Shown here one piece after another: positions 36,003 to 45,960 of a stretch of DNA of 64,000 bases. Within the stretch, counting starts at the first letter, position 1, and each line of letters opens with the position of its first letter. The stretch lies in contig NZ_QGKL01000009.1 in NCBI RefSeq assembly GCF_003172895.1, forward strand, positions 1 through 64,000. Reading direction: 5' to 3'. The notes below the pieces were generated by a model. That model ran no database searches. It saw only the letters and a list, made by a program, of their open reading frames with translations, and had not been told where the DNA came from. The position numbers and the translations under genes are program-made. This DNA comes from Leucothrix arctica. Its GTDB lineage: Bacteria; Pseudomonadota; Gammaproteobacteria; Thiotrichales; Thiotrichaceae.

Positions 36003-38231
36003 ATGAGTATTGACAGTAACCAGCGACTACCATCTAGAGTGCCAAACAACCAACCGTTAAACGGCCAGGTTGCACCACACCCAAGTACTATCTACCCGGA
36101 AGAGTTGCTTGCACCTTCGAATGGTTTGAACTTGAAAGATTTTATCGGGATTCTTTCTCGCCGCAAATGGCTGGTTGCAATAACGGTTTTGTTAACACTG
36201 CTTGCAGTAATACTGATCACTTTAATGATTAAACCAGTATATCGTGCAAACTCAACGATACAGATCGAGAGAAATGCTGCGGGCTTAAGCAGTACTAACG
36301 GTATGTTTCAAAGTGTTGAATCACGTAGTGATAAAGATTTTCATGAGACTCAAAGACAACTGATTCAGAGCAAGACGCTAGCGCGTAGAGTTATCAATCA
36401 GTTAGGTTTAGATGCTAAAGACACTTCATTTGGCGTAATTGCTAGCATTAAGGGTGCACTTGGAGCATCTCAAGAAAACCAAAGCAGTAAAGAAAGAACA
36501 GAAGCTTTGTTTTTGGACAACTTAACCGTTCAACCTGTGAGTAACTCTCAGCTAGTACAAATCAATTATGACTCTACAGACCCTAAATTAGCGGCTGATA
36601 TTGCAAATGCAATTTCGAAAACGTTTGTAAGAATGAACCTTGAAAAAAGATTCAATGTTGCAACTTTTTCAAAAGAGTTTTTAACAGAACAAACACAAGA
36701 AGTTCGAGCAACACTTGAGCGTTCAGAACAAGCTCTGAATGCCTATGCTCGTGAGTATGGAATTGTTCAGGACAGTGAAGGTGAAAACACCGATACCCAA
36801 TCACTTAAGTCGTTGAGCCAAGAACTTGTCTCAGCACAAAGAGACCGTATTCAAGCACAAGCATTATTAGCTCAGGCTGAAGGTACAGACAGCCAAGACC
36901 CATCAACTATCGCTATTCTGTCAAAAGACCCTAAGATGCAAGACAAGGGAACACAATTACTACAACTTGTTGCTGAGCGTAATGCCCTGATTAAGAAGTC
37001 CTCATCAGGCACAAGTCGTGCTATTCGTCGACTAGAGTCACAAGTAACACGCCTAAGAGCAGAAATTAACGCTCATGCAAGTACTGTCATTGCCACCCTA
37101 CGAGTTGAAGCGGAGTCAGCTAATAAGCGCCAAGAGCTAATCAAGACTCAGCTAACAGCCCTTAAGAACACTGCAATTACTACTGCAGGTGATAGCATTC
37201 GATACAACACATTAAAACGTGAAGTTGAATCAAACCGTACCATCTACAAAGAACTACTACAGCAATATAAGAATGCAAAAGTTAATGGTGAAAATGGCAC
37301 TAACAACATCACTATCATTGATAAGGCGGGTGTTCCTTACGAAAAGTATAAACCTCGCCTACGCAACAATTTAGCGTTTGGTCTTTTACTAGGCTTAATG
37401 CTTGGTATGGGTGCTGCTTTCCTTCGTGAGTTTATGGATGACACACTTAAGAGCTCTGATGAGCTTGAGCGAATTACAGGTCTTCCTGTACTTGGCTTGC
37501 TACCTAACATAAAAAATCAGTCTGATGACCAAGTTGCTTTACTTGCACATATGGAGCCTCGCTCTCCTTTAGCAGAAGCTATACGCTCATTACGCACTAG
37601 TCTAAAGTTCTCAACACAGTATGGCGCGCCACGTGTAACGTTTATTACTAGTTCAAATCCTTCAGAAGGCAAAAGCAGCATTGCATTAAATCTTGCAACT
37701 GCTTATGCACAAGTCGGTGGAAAGGTTCTTCTAATTGATGCAGATCTTCGTAACCCTAGCCTTCATCACCTATTGAAACTAGATAACCTAGAAGGTCTAA
37801 CGAACTACTTAGCTGGCGCAGGTGAAGCTGAAAACATCAGCCGTCCATGCCTAATTAAGCAGCTAAGAGTAATTACATCTGGCCCTATTCCGCCTGACCC
37901 AGTTGAATTACTTTCAGGTAAGCGTATGCAAGCACTCCTAGATGCTTCAACAGAAGAGTTTGATCACATCATCATTGATGGCCCTCCTGTGATTGGTCTA
38001 GCTGATGCGTTAGTTCTATCTAACTTAGCTGATGCGACTATATTATCTGTTCAAGCGGGTAAAACACGTAAAGCATCACTGCTAGCAACACTGAAAAGAC
38101 TTGAAAGAACAAGCGGTAATATCATTGGTACGTTATTATCACGCGTTGATCAGTCTAGTAATCCTGAGTACAGTGAAGACAGTTATTATACATATACTAA
38201 TAGTACTAAATATAACAACAGCAACTCTTGA
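36003..38231 (+). CDS. wzc: Polysaccharide co-polymerase and tyrosine autokinase (Wzc-like)
   Basis: 742 residues. An N-terminal Wzz domain (about 45-140) has its first membrane helix at WLVAITVLLTLLAVILITLM. A long periplasmic coiled coil (about 220-420) and a second helix (FGLLLGLMLGMGAAFL) follow. The cytoplasmic BY-kinase domain (about 500-720) has Walker A SNPSEGKSSIALNL, A' VLLIDADLRNPSLH and B IIIDGPPV. The C-terminal tail is Tyr-rich (YSEDSYYTYTNSTKY), the autophosphorylation cluster. It controls chain length and export by its phosphorylation cycle. The partner phosphatase Wzb and exporter Wza are not in the window. Confidence 0.93.
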   Translation: MSIDSNQRLPSRVPNNQPLNGQVAPHPSTIYPEELLAPSNGLNLKDFIGILSRRKWLVAITVLLTLLAVILITLMIKPVYRANSTIQIERNAAGLSSTNGMFQSVESRSDKDFHETQRQLIQSKTLARRVINQLGLDAKDTSFGVIASIKGALGASQENQSSKERTEALFLDNLTVQPVSNSQLVQINYDSTDPKLAADIANAISKTFVRMNLEKRFNVATFSKEFLTEQTQEVRATLERSEQALNAYAREYGIVQDSEGENTDTQSLKSLSQELVSAQRDRIQAQALLAQAEGTDSQDPSTIAILSKDPKMQDKGTQLLQLVAERNALIKKSSSGTSRAIRRLESQVTRLRAEINAHASTVIATLRVEAESANKRQELIKTQLTALKNTAITTAGDSIRYNTLKREVESNRTIYKELLQQYKNAKVNGENGTNNITIIDKAGVPYEKYKPRLRNNLAFGLLLGLMLGMGAAFLREFMDDTLKSSDELERITGLPVLGLLPNIKNQSDDQVALLAHMEPRSPLAEAIRSLRTSLKFSTQYGAPRVTFITSSNPSEGKSSIALNLATAYAQVGGKVLLIDADLRNPSLHHLLKLDNLEGLTNYLAGAGEAENISRPCLIKQLRVITSGPIPPDPVELLSGKRMQALLDASTEEFDHIIIDGPPVIGLADALVLSNLADATILSVQAGKTRKASLLATLKRLERTSGNIIGTLLSRVDQSSNPEYSEDSYYTYTNSTKYNNSNS

Positions 38232-38253
38232 CCAGCTATAAGGTGATCTAACT

Positions 38254-39345
38254 ATGAAAAAGTCAGCGATCCAATTTGCACTTTATCTCCATGCTCACCC
38301 TCATACAGGTCTTGAGCAGTGGAAATTAATGAGGGCTTTGCCACAAGGCATGTCCGAGTTACTTCAGGTAACGTCATCAAGTAAAAAGCGACAAGCACTC
38401 GCTGACACCTCTGGTATAGAAGATAGCGTTATGCGGGAAGCTTTACATAGCTTCCTGCGACTAGTACTAGCTGATCACAATACAAGCCCCTATAGAGGCT
38501 TGGCTACTCGTGAACAAGCCAGCTTAGAAACATGTAAAAAACATAAGAAATTACTGCGTAATATTTTCCACCCTGACCGTTTTCCAGATGAATACTGTCA
38601 TGAAGTAATGCAGCAAGTTCAACACTCTTATGACCAGATAGAAGGACTTCAGAAAATTAAACCTATTGAAACACAATCAGATTCTGAGTCATCACAGATC
38701 TCTAGAAAAGAGTCCTATCGGACATCAAAGCCAGATTTTGTGATCGACCACGCTCCAAGATATAGCAGTAGTTACAACAAGCCTTACGAAAAAAAGCAAA
38801 TTAACTACGTATTAGTAGCGGGTGTTGCTGGTATTGCTCTATTAGGTGTTTTGATAATGCTTGTTGTGCCGTCAGGTCCACAGTCTATTGTTCGCCAAAA
38901 TGTTGTTAGCATTTCTAATGATTCACCTACGCAAACAGAACAATTTACTTTGGCTTCAAGCGTTAGTAGTAAATTTCCAAGTCAATCAGTAGAACCGTCT
39001 GATGATGCCCAAGCATCAAGAATTCAAGCATTATTAAATGAATTTGAGCTAGCACTAGAAGGCGACCTAATTGCTGAACTTAAAGCTAGCAATATAGCAT
39101 CCCAATCGTCTAAGCAGATAATTGATTTGTTTTTATCAGCAAAAAATAAGAAAGTTTTTTTACATGATTTTTCATGGAAAGCTACACCTAGTGGCTTTTA
39201 TGGCGAGGGAGAATTCCTAACACGCTTTGAATTTCATGACCGTCAGCAATGGATTACACGTCGTGGAAAAAGCTCAATTACATTATCAGATGAGAACTCA
39301 AAACTTCTTATCAAACAATTCCACTTCGAAGATAACTTACACTAA
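38254..39345 (+). CDS. Single-pass membrane protein with a J-like domain
   Basis: 363 residues. Residues about 80-131 look like a DnaJ J-domain, with the HPD signature in LLRNIFHPDRFPDEY and a downstream QQVQHSYDQI helix. A Ser-rich linker is followed by one transmembrane helix (about 184-206) and a C-terminal domain (about 255-363) of helices then strands that could be an NTF2-like fold (inference). The topology would put the J-domain in the cytoplasm and the C-terminus in the periplasm. It starts 22 nt after wzc and precedes a HExxH protein by 8 nt, so the three probably form one unit. I do not recognise a named family; a role in DnaK recruitment is inferred. Confidence 0.7.
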   Translation: MKKSAIQFALYLHAHPHTGLEQWKLMRALPQGMSELLQVTSSSKKRQALADTSGIEDSVMREALHSFLRLVLADHNTSPYRGLATREQASLETCKKHKKLLRNIFHPDRFPDEYCHEVMQQVQHSYDQIEGLQKIKPIETQSDSESSQISRKESYRTSKPDFVIDHAPRYSSSYNKPYEKKQINYVLVAGVAGIALLGVLIMLVVPSGPQSIVRQNVVSISNDSPTQTEQFTLASSVSSKFPSQSVEPSDDAQASRIQALLNEFELALEGDLIAELKASNIASQSSKQIIDLFLSAKNKKVFLHDFSWKATPSGFYGEGEFLTRFEFHDRQQWITRRGKSSITLSDENSKLLIKQFHFEDNLH

Positions 39346-39353
39346 AAATACAC

Positions 39354-39860
39354 ATGCCCTCTTCTGATACAACAAATGTACTTCGATTAAGTGAAGTATC
39401 ATCAGTAGAACTTAAATCACTACTTGAAAAGTATGACTTACAACTCATCATCTCACCCCTTAACGAAGCTATCCCAGGTAGCTTCTGGGGTGATGAGGAA
39501 GCTGGCTTAATTCACAACAAGGTTTACGCTAGACTCGACACCCCTATCCACTCTATCTTTCACGAAAGCTGTCACTTTATCTGCATGACCCAAGCTCGCA
39601 GAGAACAACTCCACACTAATGCAGGAGGCACTCAAGATGAAGAAAATGCAGTGTGCTATCTTCAGCTATTACTTTGCAACGAAATAGGCGCTATAACCGC
39701 AGAGAAGATGATGGGAGACATGGATACTTGGGGGTATAACTTTATGCTAGGTTCTTGCAGGGCTTGGTTCGAACAAGATGCAAAAGATTCTAGCCAATGG
39801 CTAATCGACCATAAGATCATCTCAAACGATGAAACTCCAACATACCTGTTAAGGCAATAA
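39354..39860 (+). CDS. Small HExxH-motif protein, possible zinc peptidase
   Basis: 168 residues with no signal peptide. The motif HESCH (residues 70-74, in IFHESCHFICM) fits HExxH, and an acidic stretch some 22 residues on (DEENAVCYLQ) could give the third zinc ligand, as in small gluzincin-like domains. Several cysteines are present. No peptidase family is recognised, and activity is not proven. It starts 8 nt after the J-domain gene at the end of the polysaccharide cluster and is convergent with ilvH. It has no clear terminator. Confidence 0.7.
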   Translation: MPSSDTTNVLRLSEVSSVELKSLLEKYDLQLIISPLNEAIPGSFWGDEEAGLIHNKVYARLDTPIHSIFHESCHFICMTQARREQLHTNAGGTQDEENAVCYLQLLLCNEIGAITAEKMMGDMDTWGYNFMLGSCRAWFEQDAKDSSQWLIDHKIISNDETPTYLLRQ

Positions 39861-39920
39861 AAAGCCGACCTAATAATTTCTCACTAAGCCGGCCTCGGAT
39901 GTATCTTGTACTCAATAAAG

Positions 39921-40415
39921 CTAAACTTTTAAAGCCTTATCGCCTCTAGCAATACCTATACTGCCTGAACGAACGACTTCTATGATGTCTTGCTCACGCA
40001 TTGACTCAATAAAAGCATCCAACTTATCGCTCTGGCCAGTCACTTCGATAGTAAATATATTTTTACTCAGATCGACAATCTTGCCACGAAAAATATCAGT
40101 AACCTGTTGAATTGAAGCAACACCTTCAGCATTCTTAGATTCAACTTTAACAAACATCAGCTCACGCGAAACATGCTTACAATCAGATAGATCAAGAACC
40201 TTAACTACTTCAATCAACTTATTAAGCTGCTTTATAACCTGATCAATAACCTGCTGACTACCAGTCGTCACCAACGTTAACCTTGAAAGCGTATCGTCAT
40301 CTGTTGGGGCAACAGAAAGAGACTCAATGTTATAGCCTCTCGCTGAAAACAAACCCACTACACGAGATAAAGCGCCAGACTCGTTTTCCATTAATACCGA
40401 GATTATGTGTCGCAT
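39921..40415 (-). CDS. ilvH: Acetolactate synthase small (regulatory) subunit
   Basis: 164 residues, the length of E. coli IlvH (163). An N-terminal ACT domain (RHIISVLMENESGALSRVVGLFSARGYNIESLSVAPT) binds valine for feedback inhibition, followed by the second ALS-C domain. It activates the large subunit and confers valine sensitivity. It lies 4 nt after the large subunit, in the usual order ilvI-ilvH. Confidence 0.96.
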   Translation of the reverse strand: MRHIISVLMENESGALSRVVGLFSARGYNIESLSVAPTDDDTLSRLTLVTTGSQQVIDQVIKQLNKLIEVVKVLDLSDCKHVSRELMFVKVESKNAEGVASIQQVTDIFRGKIVDLSKNIFTIEVTGQSDKLDAFIESMREQDIIEVVRSGSIGIARGDKALKV

Positions 40416-40419
40416 AGAG

Positions 40420-42123
40420 TTATACCAGAATCATTTCATTTTGCCCTGCACCAGCAGGAATCATTGGATAGACATTTTCTTCAGGATTCGTAATAAAGTC
40501 CAAGAAGTATAGACGCTGCTTATTCTCAGTAGCCTCCTTCAATGCTCCCTCTACATCTGCAGGATCTTTGATCTGAAGACCAATGTGACCATAAGCTTCT
40601 GCTAACTTTACGAAGTCAGGTAGCGAGTCCATATAAGACATCGAGTAACGCTTCTGGTAGAAAAACTCCTGCCACTGACGAACCATTCCAAGATAACCGT
40701 TATTCAGTGAAATAATATTCAGTGGTAACTGATATTGAAAGCACGTAGCTAATTCTTGAATACACATTTGGATGCTACCATCACCTGTTACACAACCAAC
40801 GGTTGCATCAGGGTGAGCAATTTGAACACCCATTGCTGCAGGTAAACCAAAGCCCATCGTCCCCAAACCGCCAGAGTTAATCCAACGGTTAGGCTGATCA
40901 AACTTATAATATTGTGCCGCCCACATTTGATGCTGGCCTACGTCAGAACAAACATATGCATCGCCCTTAGTAAGCTTCCAAAATGTATCTAGAACATACT
41001 GTGGCGTTATAACTTCATCACCTTGCTTATAGGCTAGGCAATCCTGCTTACGCCATTCATTAATGATATCCCACCAAGCTGCATTAGCCGCTGGATCAGG
41101 CTTTTGACCGCGACTTTTTAACTCGGCCAATAAGTCAGTCAAGACACGCTTAACATCACCAACGAGGGGAACATCAACTTTTACATTTTTTGATATAGAG
41201 GCAGGGTCAATATCAACGTGAATAATTTTAGCGTTAGGGCAGAATTTTTCAATATTTCCGGTGACTCGATCATCAAACCGCGAACCGATAGCAACCACTA
41301 AGTCTGCCTTATGCATCGCCATATTAGCTTCATAGGTACCATGCATTCCTAGCATACCCACAAACAATGGATCTGTAGCAGGATAAGCACCAAGACCCAT
41401 CAAGGTATTGGTTATTGGATAATTTAGCAGCCTTGCTAGCTCTGTAAGCTCTTCTGAGGCTCCAGAAAGGATTACACCACCACCAGTATAAAGAATGGGT
41501 GTTTTGGCCGCTAAAAGCACATCAGCAGCAGCACGGATTTGTGTAGGGTTTTCGTGGTAACTTGGATCATAAGAACGAATATTCACCGTCTCAGGATACT
41601 CAAAAACACACTTTTCAGCGCCACTAGTTAGATCTTTCGGGATATCAATAAGCACTGGGCCCGGTCGGCCAGTACTTGCGATATGAAAAGCCTTTTTAAT
41701 TGTTGGCGCCAAATCTTCAATATTCTTAACCAAGAAGTTATGCTTCACGCATGGACGCGTAATACCAATAATATCTACTTCTTGAAACGCATCATTACCA
41801 ATCATGTCACGAGGAACTTGTCCTGTGAAAACAACAAGTGGTACGGAGTCTAGGTGTGCATCAGCAATACCAGTAACCGCGTTAGTAGCGCCCGGGCCGG
41901 AAGTAACAATAGCCACACCTACTTTGTTAGTAGACTTTGCGTATCCTTCCGCAGCATGTATCGCCGCCTGCTCATGACGAACGAGAATATGATTAATCTC
42001 GTCTGCCGCTTTATCTAGCTCGTCATATAGGAATAAGACAGCGCCGCCAGGATAACCAAAAATAGTATCCACGCCTTCTGCCTTAAGACTTTCTACGAAA
42101 ATCTTGGCTCCGGATAATTCCAC
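40420..42123 (-). CDS. ilvI: Acetolactate synthase large (catalytic) subunit
   Basis: ThDP-dependent enzyme at the start of valine, leucine and isoleucine synthesis. 567 residues, close to IlvI/IlvB (about 565-574). The catalytic Glu lies in [14 protein letters not shown]...[13 protein letters not shown]. The FAD region and the ThDP motif [15 protein letters not shown] ... NNGYLGM are present. The start is a GTG at 42123 after AGGGAG. Between the upstream tRNA-Met terminator and the start are about 150 bases; I saw no leader peptide rich in branched-chain codons, so attenuation is not supported. ilvB is an alternative name for the same type of subunit. Confidence 0.95.
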   Translation of the reverse strand: MELSGAKIFVESLKAEGVDTIFGYPGGAVLFLYDELDKAADEINHILVRHEQAAIHAAEGYAKSTNKVGVAIVTSGPGATNAVTGIADAHLDSVPLVVFTGQVPRDMIGNDAFQEVDIIGITRPCVKHNFLVKNIEDLAPTIKKAFHIASTGRPGPVLIDIPKDLTSGAEKCVFEYPETVNIRSYDPSYHENPTQIRAAADVLLAAKTPILYTGGGVILSGASEELTELARLLNYPITNTLMGLGAYPATDPLFVGMLGMHGTYEANMAMHKADLVVAIGSRFDDRVTGNIEKFCPNAKIIHVDIDPASISKNVKVDVPLVGDVKRVLTDLLAELKSRGQKPDPAANAAWWDIINEWRKQDCLAYKQGDEVITPQYVLDTFWKLTKGDAYVCSDVGQHQMWAAQYYKFDQPNRWINSGGLGTMGFGLPAAMGVQIAHPDATVGCVTGDGSIQMCIQELATCFQYQLPLNIISLNNGYLGMVRQWQEFFYQKRYSMSYMDSLPDFVKLAEAYGHIGLQIKDPADVEGALKEATENKQRLYFLDFITNPEENVYPMIPAGAGQNEMILV

Positions 42124-42283
42124 TTGTTTTCTCCCTATATAAATACAAAACGTTGAGGATTCAATCTCACAATCAAATCCTGCAAAAGAACGACATAATA
42201 ATATGCTTTAATATTTAAATCATCTCTATTATTGAATACCAATTAAAGAGAGCAATACTGTCGCACCAAATTTCAGACACAAA

Positions 42284-42316
42284 AAAGCCCTTAGAGCATG
42301 ACACTCTAAAGGCTTT
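42284..42316 (-). terminator. Terminator between tRNA-Met and ilvI
   Basis: AAAGCCCTTAGAG (42284-42296) pairs with CTCTAAAGGCTTT (42304-42316), a 13-bp stem with one mismatch. On the minus strand it is followed by TTTTTT. It lies 34 bases after the tRNA. Confidence 0.85.
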
Positions 42317-42349
42317 CTAGACTAAGTAATAAATCACTTAGATTTTAAT

Positions 42350-42426
42350 TGGTGGCTACACCGAGATTCGAACTTGGGACCCCATCATTATGAGTGATGT
42401 GCTCTAACCAGCTGAGCTATGTAGCC
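42350..42426 (-). tRNA. tRNA-Met (CAU)
   Basis: 77 nt with encoded CCA. The acceptor stem GGCTACA pairs with TGTAGCC. The D-arm is AGCTCAGCTGGTTAGAGC, the anticodon loop CTCATAA gives CAU, and the T-arm contains GTTCGAAT. The body matches the elongator Met type more than the initiator: the acceptor starts with a G-C pair and the anticodon stem lacks three G-C pairs. A terminator follows. Confidence 0.93.
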
Positions 42427-42483
42427 GTTCTCTCAATCGAGGATGCGTAATATATAGATGCCACATTCCTCTGTCAATACTAT

Positions 42484-43581
42484 TTAGACATTAAATCTAA
42501 AATGAACGACATCACCTTCAACCATGATGTAATCCTTACCTTCTAAACGCCACTTTCCTGCTTCTTTAGCTCCTGCTTCACCACTACACGCGATAAAGTC
42601 ATCATAGCCAACCACTTCAGCACGAATGAAACCACGCTCAAAGTCAGTATGAATACGACCAGCACCATTAGGAGCAGTTGCACCGACATGTACAGTCCAA
42701 GCACGAACTTCTTTTTCACCTGCTGTGAAGAAAGTCTGCAAGCTCAGCATTTCATAACCTGCACGAATTACTCGATTCAAGCCAGATTCTTCCAAACCAA
42801 GATCTGCCAAAAACTCACGCTGATCTTCTTCTTCAAGCTGAGACAACTCTTCTTCCAAAGCCGCACAAACAACAACAAGCTCTGCACCTTCGCTCTTAGC
42901 AAGCTCGGTAACACAGTCAAGTAGAGGGTTATCTTCAAAGCCATCATCATTGACGTTAGCAATATATAACAAAGGCTTGATAGTAATGAGGTGCAATTCT
43001 TTCATTAGCACCTTTTCATCATCCGTTAATTCGAATGAACGTGCTGCCAAACCTTCACCTAAGTGCTCATATAAACGCTCAAAAAGCTCTTTTTGCTTCT
43101 CTGCATCTTTGTTACCACCAGAGCGAGCATTCTTTGCTGCACGAGCAATAGCCTTCTCAACAGCATCCATATCAGCTAAGGCTAACTCAGTATTGATAAT
43201 CTCGATATCTGAAAGAGGATCAACCTTATCTTTAACATGAATAATGTCATCATTCTCAAAACAACGTACTACTTGCGCAATAGCATCAGTTTCACGAATG
43301 TGTGATAAGAACTTGTTACCAAGACCCTCACCTTTAGAGGCACCCTCAACCAAACCTGCAATATCAACAAATTCCATCGTTGTTGGTATAACACGCTCTT
43401 TAGGCTTAACAATTTCAGCTAGCGCATCCAAACGAAGGTCTGGCACTGGCACGATCCCAACATTTGGCTCGATAGTACAAAACGGATAGTTTTCCGCTTG
43501 AATACCAGCTTTTGTTAACGCATTAAATAATGTTGATTTTCCAACATTTGGCAAGCCAACAATTCCACACTTAAAACCCAT
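42484..43581 (-). CDS. ychF: Ribosome-binding ATPase YchF (OLA1/Obg family)
   Basis: 365 residues, as E. coli YchF (363). The P-loop is [18 protein letters not shown], switch [23 protein letters not shown], and the altered G4 motif NVND (usual NKxD), which gives ATP rather than GTP preference in this family. A coiled-coil insert and a C-terminal TGS domain (about 280-365) follow. It is cytoplasmic, binds ribosomes and is linked to stress responses. It starts 14 nt after pth in the run prs-rplY-pth-ychF typical of gammaproteobacteria. Confidence 0.96.
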   Translation of the reverse strand: MGFKCGIVGLPNVGKSTLFNALTKAGIQAENYPFCTIEPNVGIVPVPDLRLDALAEIVKPKERVIPTTMEFVDIAGLVEGASKGEGLGNKFLSHIRETDAIAQVVRCFENDDIIHVKDKVDPLSDIEIINTELALADMDAVEKAIARAAKNARSGGNKDAEKQKELFERLYEHLGEGLAARSFELTDDEKVLMKELHLITIKPLLYIANVNDDGFEDNPLLDCVTELAKSEGAELVVVCAALEEELSQLEEEDQREFLADLGLEESGLNRVIRAGYEMLSLQTFFTAGEKEVRAWTVHVGATAPNGAGRIHTDFERGFIRAEVVGYDDFIACSGEAGAKEAGKWRLEGKDYIMVEGDVVHFRFNV

Positions 43582-43595
43582 TACCGTATCCTTAA

Positions 43596-44174
43596 CTATT
43601 TAGTATGCAGCGTATTCATGGCTTTTTGCATGTCGCCACTAATAATCCGCTCAATTTCATCCGCTGCCGAATCAACACTTCGTTGGATTTCAATTTCATC
43701 CCCAACTGAAGGACGTGACAACACATAATCTGCAACTTTATTTGAATCACCGGGGTGTCCAATACCAAGCCTCAAGCGCCAATATTCTTTTCCAATTTGT
43801 GCATGCAAATCACGAAGACCGTTATGTCCACCATGTCCACCACCCGACTTGAGTCGAACAATGCCTGGTTCAAGATCTAATTCATCGTGAGCAATTAATA
43901 CCTCTGAAGGAAGTATTTTGAAGAAGGATGACAGCTGCTTGACTGATAAGCCACTGCGATTCATAAATGTTGATGGTTTAAGTAGCCAGACAGTTGCGCC
44001 TGCTATATTAACCTTACAACATTCTCCAGAAAACCGACTTTCGGTTTTGAAGATACCAGAATAGCGTCGTGCGAGCTCGTCAACAAACCAAAACCCGGCA
44101 TTGTGCCGGGTTTTGTCGTACTTAATACCAGGATTACCCAGACCAGCGATCAGTTTAATGGCTGAACCAGTCAT
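43596..44174 (-). CDS. pth: Peptidyl-tRNA hydrolase
   Basis: Recycles peptidyl-tRNA released early from ribosomes. 192 residues (E. coli 194). Active-site features are [22 protein letters not shown] with the catalytic His, [21 protein letters not shown] and the basic loop [15 protein letters not shown]. The start at 44174 gives MTGSAIKL. It lies 20 nt after rplY. Confidence 0.96.
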   Translation of the reverse strand: MTGSAIKLIAGLGNPGIKYDKTRHNAGFWFVDELARRYSGIFKTESRFSGECCKVNIAGATVWLLKPSTFMNRSGLSVKQLSSFFKILPSEVLIAHDELDLEPGIVRLKSGGGHGGHNGLRDLHAQIGKEYWRLRLGIGHPGDSNKVADYVLSRPSVGDEIEIQRSVDSAADEIERIISGDMQKAMNTLHTK

Positions 44175-44194
44175 AATTAGGCGCCTGTTAAAAA

Positions 44195-44770
44195 TTACTT
44201 AGTGATTGTAGCAATAGCCAAATCATGATCTTCACCATGTGCTAGCTGAACTGACTCAACGCCTTCTGGTAGAGACAAGTCAGAGATGTGAATTGACTCA
44301 CCTAACTTCAATGCTTCTACGTCAACTTCAACGAACTCAGGAATGTTGCCCGGTAGGCAATTCACTTCTAGGTTCATCATAGCTTTAGTTACTTTACCGC
44401 CATCCTGCTTAACACCGTAGCAAGCTTCTTCATTAACGAAGTGAAGCTGTACAACAACACTAATCTTCTCTTTTGCATTGATGCGAACTAAATCAGCATG
44501 CAAAACGACTGGACGTGCTGGGTGACGCTGAAGGTCACGCAGAATTACTTTTTCAGTAGTACCATCAAGGTTTAGATCGATGATTGAAGAGTAGAACTGC
44601 TCTTCCTGCAAGTTACGCACTAGCTGGTTCTCCGCTAAGCTTACAGAAACAGGCTCGCCTGCTCCACCGTAAACGATCGCAGGAATTTTACCTGTGCGAC
44701 GTAGGCGGCGGCTCGCACCTTTGCCTGAATCTGTACGCAGTACAGCATCTAATTTATATTGAGTAGCCAT
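44195..44770 (-). CDS. rplY: Ribosomal protein bL25, long CTC form
   Basis: 191 residues. An N-terminal 5S-rRNA-binding bL25 domain (about 1-95, KLDAVLRTDSGKGASRRLRRTGKIPAIVYGG) is joined to the C-terminal TL5/CTC beta domain. This is longer than the 94-residue E. coli L25 and usual outside enterobacteria. It is first in the run to pth and ychF. A weak stem-loop in the 86-base gap after prs was noted but not called. Confidence 0.95.
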   Translation of the reverse strand: MATQYKLDAVLRTDSGKGASRRLRRTGKIPAIVYGGAGEPVSVSLAENQLVRNLQEEQFYSSIIDLNLDGTTEKVILRDLQRHPARPVVLHADLVRINAKEKISVVVQLHFVNEEACYGVKQDGGKVTKAMMNLEVNCLPGNIPEFVEVDVEALKLGESIHISDLSLPEGVESVQLAHGEDHDLAIATITK

Positions 44771-44856
44771 GGAAACTCCAAGGAAAATGACCTTAAGTGG
44801 TCAGGGTAATAAAAAGCCGTTAGGTTCGCGACCAAACATTAACAGCCTACAAAAAA

Positions 44857-45816
44857 TTATTCTTCACCAAACAAGTCACTAACTGACTGGTCTAGATTAA
44901 TATGCAACATCGTATCTGCTAATACCTGAGCAACAGAAAGCTGGCGAATCTTACTGCACTGCTTCGCTTCATCAGATAAAGGAATCGAGTTACTAACAAC
45001 CACTTCGTCTATTTCAGAGTTTGTGATGTTATTAACAGCTGGACCAGAGAATACTGCGTGACTTGCATAGGCAACCACTTTAACCGCACCCTTCTCTTTC
45101 AATGCTGTTGCTGCATGACAAAGCGTACCAGCGGTATCTACTAAGTCATCAATAAGAACGCATGTCTTACCTGCAACATCACCAATAATATTCATTACTG
45201 CTGATACATTTGGTTCTGGACGACGCTTATCAATAATCGCTAAATCAACATCACCAATAGATTTAGACAGCGCACGAGCACGAACAACACCACCAACATC
45301 TGGTGATACAACCATTAGGTTTTCATAGTTCTTACTTAGGATGTCTTGGCGCATTACACCAGAGGCATAAATATTATCAACCGGAAGGTCGAAGAAGCCT
45401 TGAATTTGATCAGAGTGCAAGTCGATGGTTAAAACACGATCAACGTGACTTGTAGAGAGCATGTCTGCAACTAACTTAGCAGAGATAGGTACACGGCGAG
45501 AGCGAACACGACGATCTTGTCTTGCATAACCATAGTATGGAATTACTGCAGTAATTCGCCCTGCTGAAGCGCGATATAGAGCATCTACCATTATCAGTAG
45601 CTCCATAAGACTATCGTTCGTTGGGGCACATGTTGGCTGGATTACAAAGACATCTTGACCGCGAACATTTTCTAGGATTTCAGCATGTACTTCACCGTCA
45701 CTAAAGCGACTCAAAGTCATACGACCGAGTGGAACACCAACACACTCAGAAACTTCTTGCGCCAGTTCAGGATTCGCATTACCTGCGAAAATCATCATCC
45801 TGTTGATTTCGGACAT
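44857..45816 (-). CDS. prs: Ribose-phosphate pyrophosphokinase (PRPP synthase)
   Basis: Makes PRPP from ribose 5-phosphate and ATP for nucleotides, histidine and tryptophan. 319 residues (E. coli 315). It has the ATP-binding [15 protein letters not shown], the flexible catalytic loop [12 protein letters not shown], and the PRPP-binding [13 protein letters not shown]. The start at 45816 is [20 protein letters not shown]. Downstream of tRNA-Gln and upstream of rplY, in the conserved order. Confidence 0.97.
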   Translation of the reverse strand: MSEINRMMIFAGNANPELAQEVSECVGVPLGRMTLSRFSDGEVHAEILENVRGQDVFVIQPTCAPTNDSLMELLIMVDALYRASAGRITAVIPYYGYARQDRRVRSRRVPISAKLVADMLSTSHVDRVLTIDLHSDQIQGFFDLPVDNIYASGVMRQDILSKNYENLMVVSPDVGGVVRARALSKSIGDVDLAIIDKRRPEPNVSAVMNIIGDVAGKTCVLIDDLVDTAGTLCHAATALKEKGAVKVVAYASHAVFSGPAVNNITNSEIDEVVVSNSIPLSDEAKQCSKIRQLSVAQVLADTMLHINLDQSVSDLFGEE

Positions 45817-45876
45817 GATTACTCTCTTTTCAAAATGACAAAAGCCTGCTCAAGGCAGACTTTTAATCAGAAAATA

Positions 45877-45951
45877 TGGTTGGGTCGGTAGGGTTCGAAC
45901 CTACGAATGCCGAGATCAAAACCCGGTGCCTTACCACTTGGCGACGACCCA
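45877..45951 (-). tRNA. tRNA-Gln (UUG)
   Basis: 75 nt with encoded CCA. The acceptor TGGGTCG pairs with CGACCCA over seven pairs. The anticodon loop TTTTGAT holds UUG, and the T-arm has GTTCGAAC. The T-A first pair at the 5' end is typical of Gln tRNAs. It lies between ispE and prs, where gammaproteobacteria commonly carry this tRNA. Confidence 0.95.
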
Positions 45952-45960
45952 ATAGTGAAA

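Noticed and set aside
39863-39894. Possible terminator after the HExxH gene
   Set aside because: The repeated AAGCCG motifs are direct rather than inverted; only a 4-bp stem forms.
42124-42280. Attenuator leader peptide ahead of ilvI
   Set aside because: No short frame rich in Leu/Val/Ile codons, and the only strong hairpin belongs to the tRNA-Met terminator.
44811-44848. Stem-loop between prs and rplY, possible bL25 leader
   Set aside because: Pairing is weak and interrupted; not enough to call a regulatory RNA.
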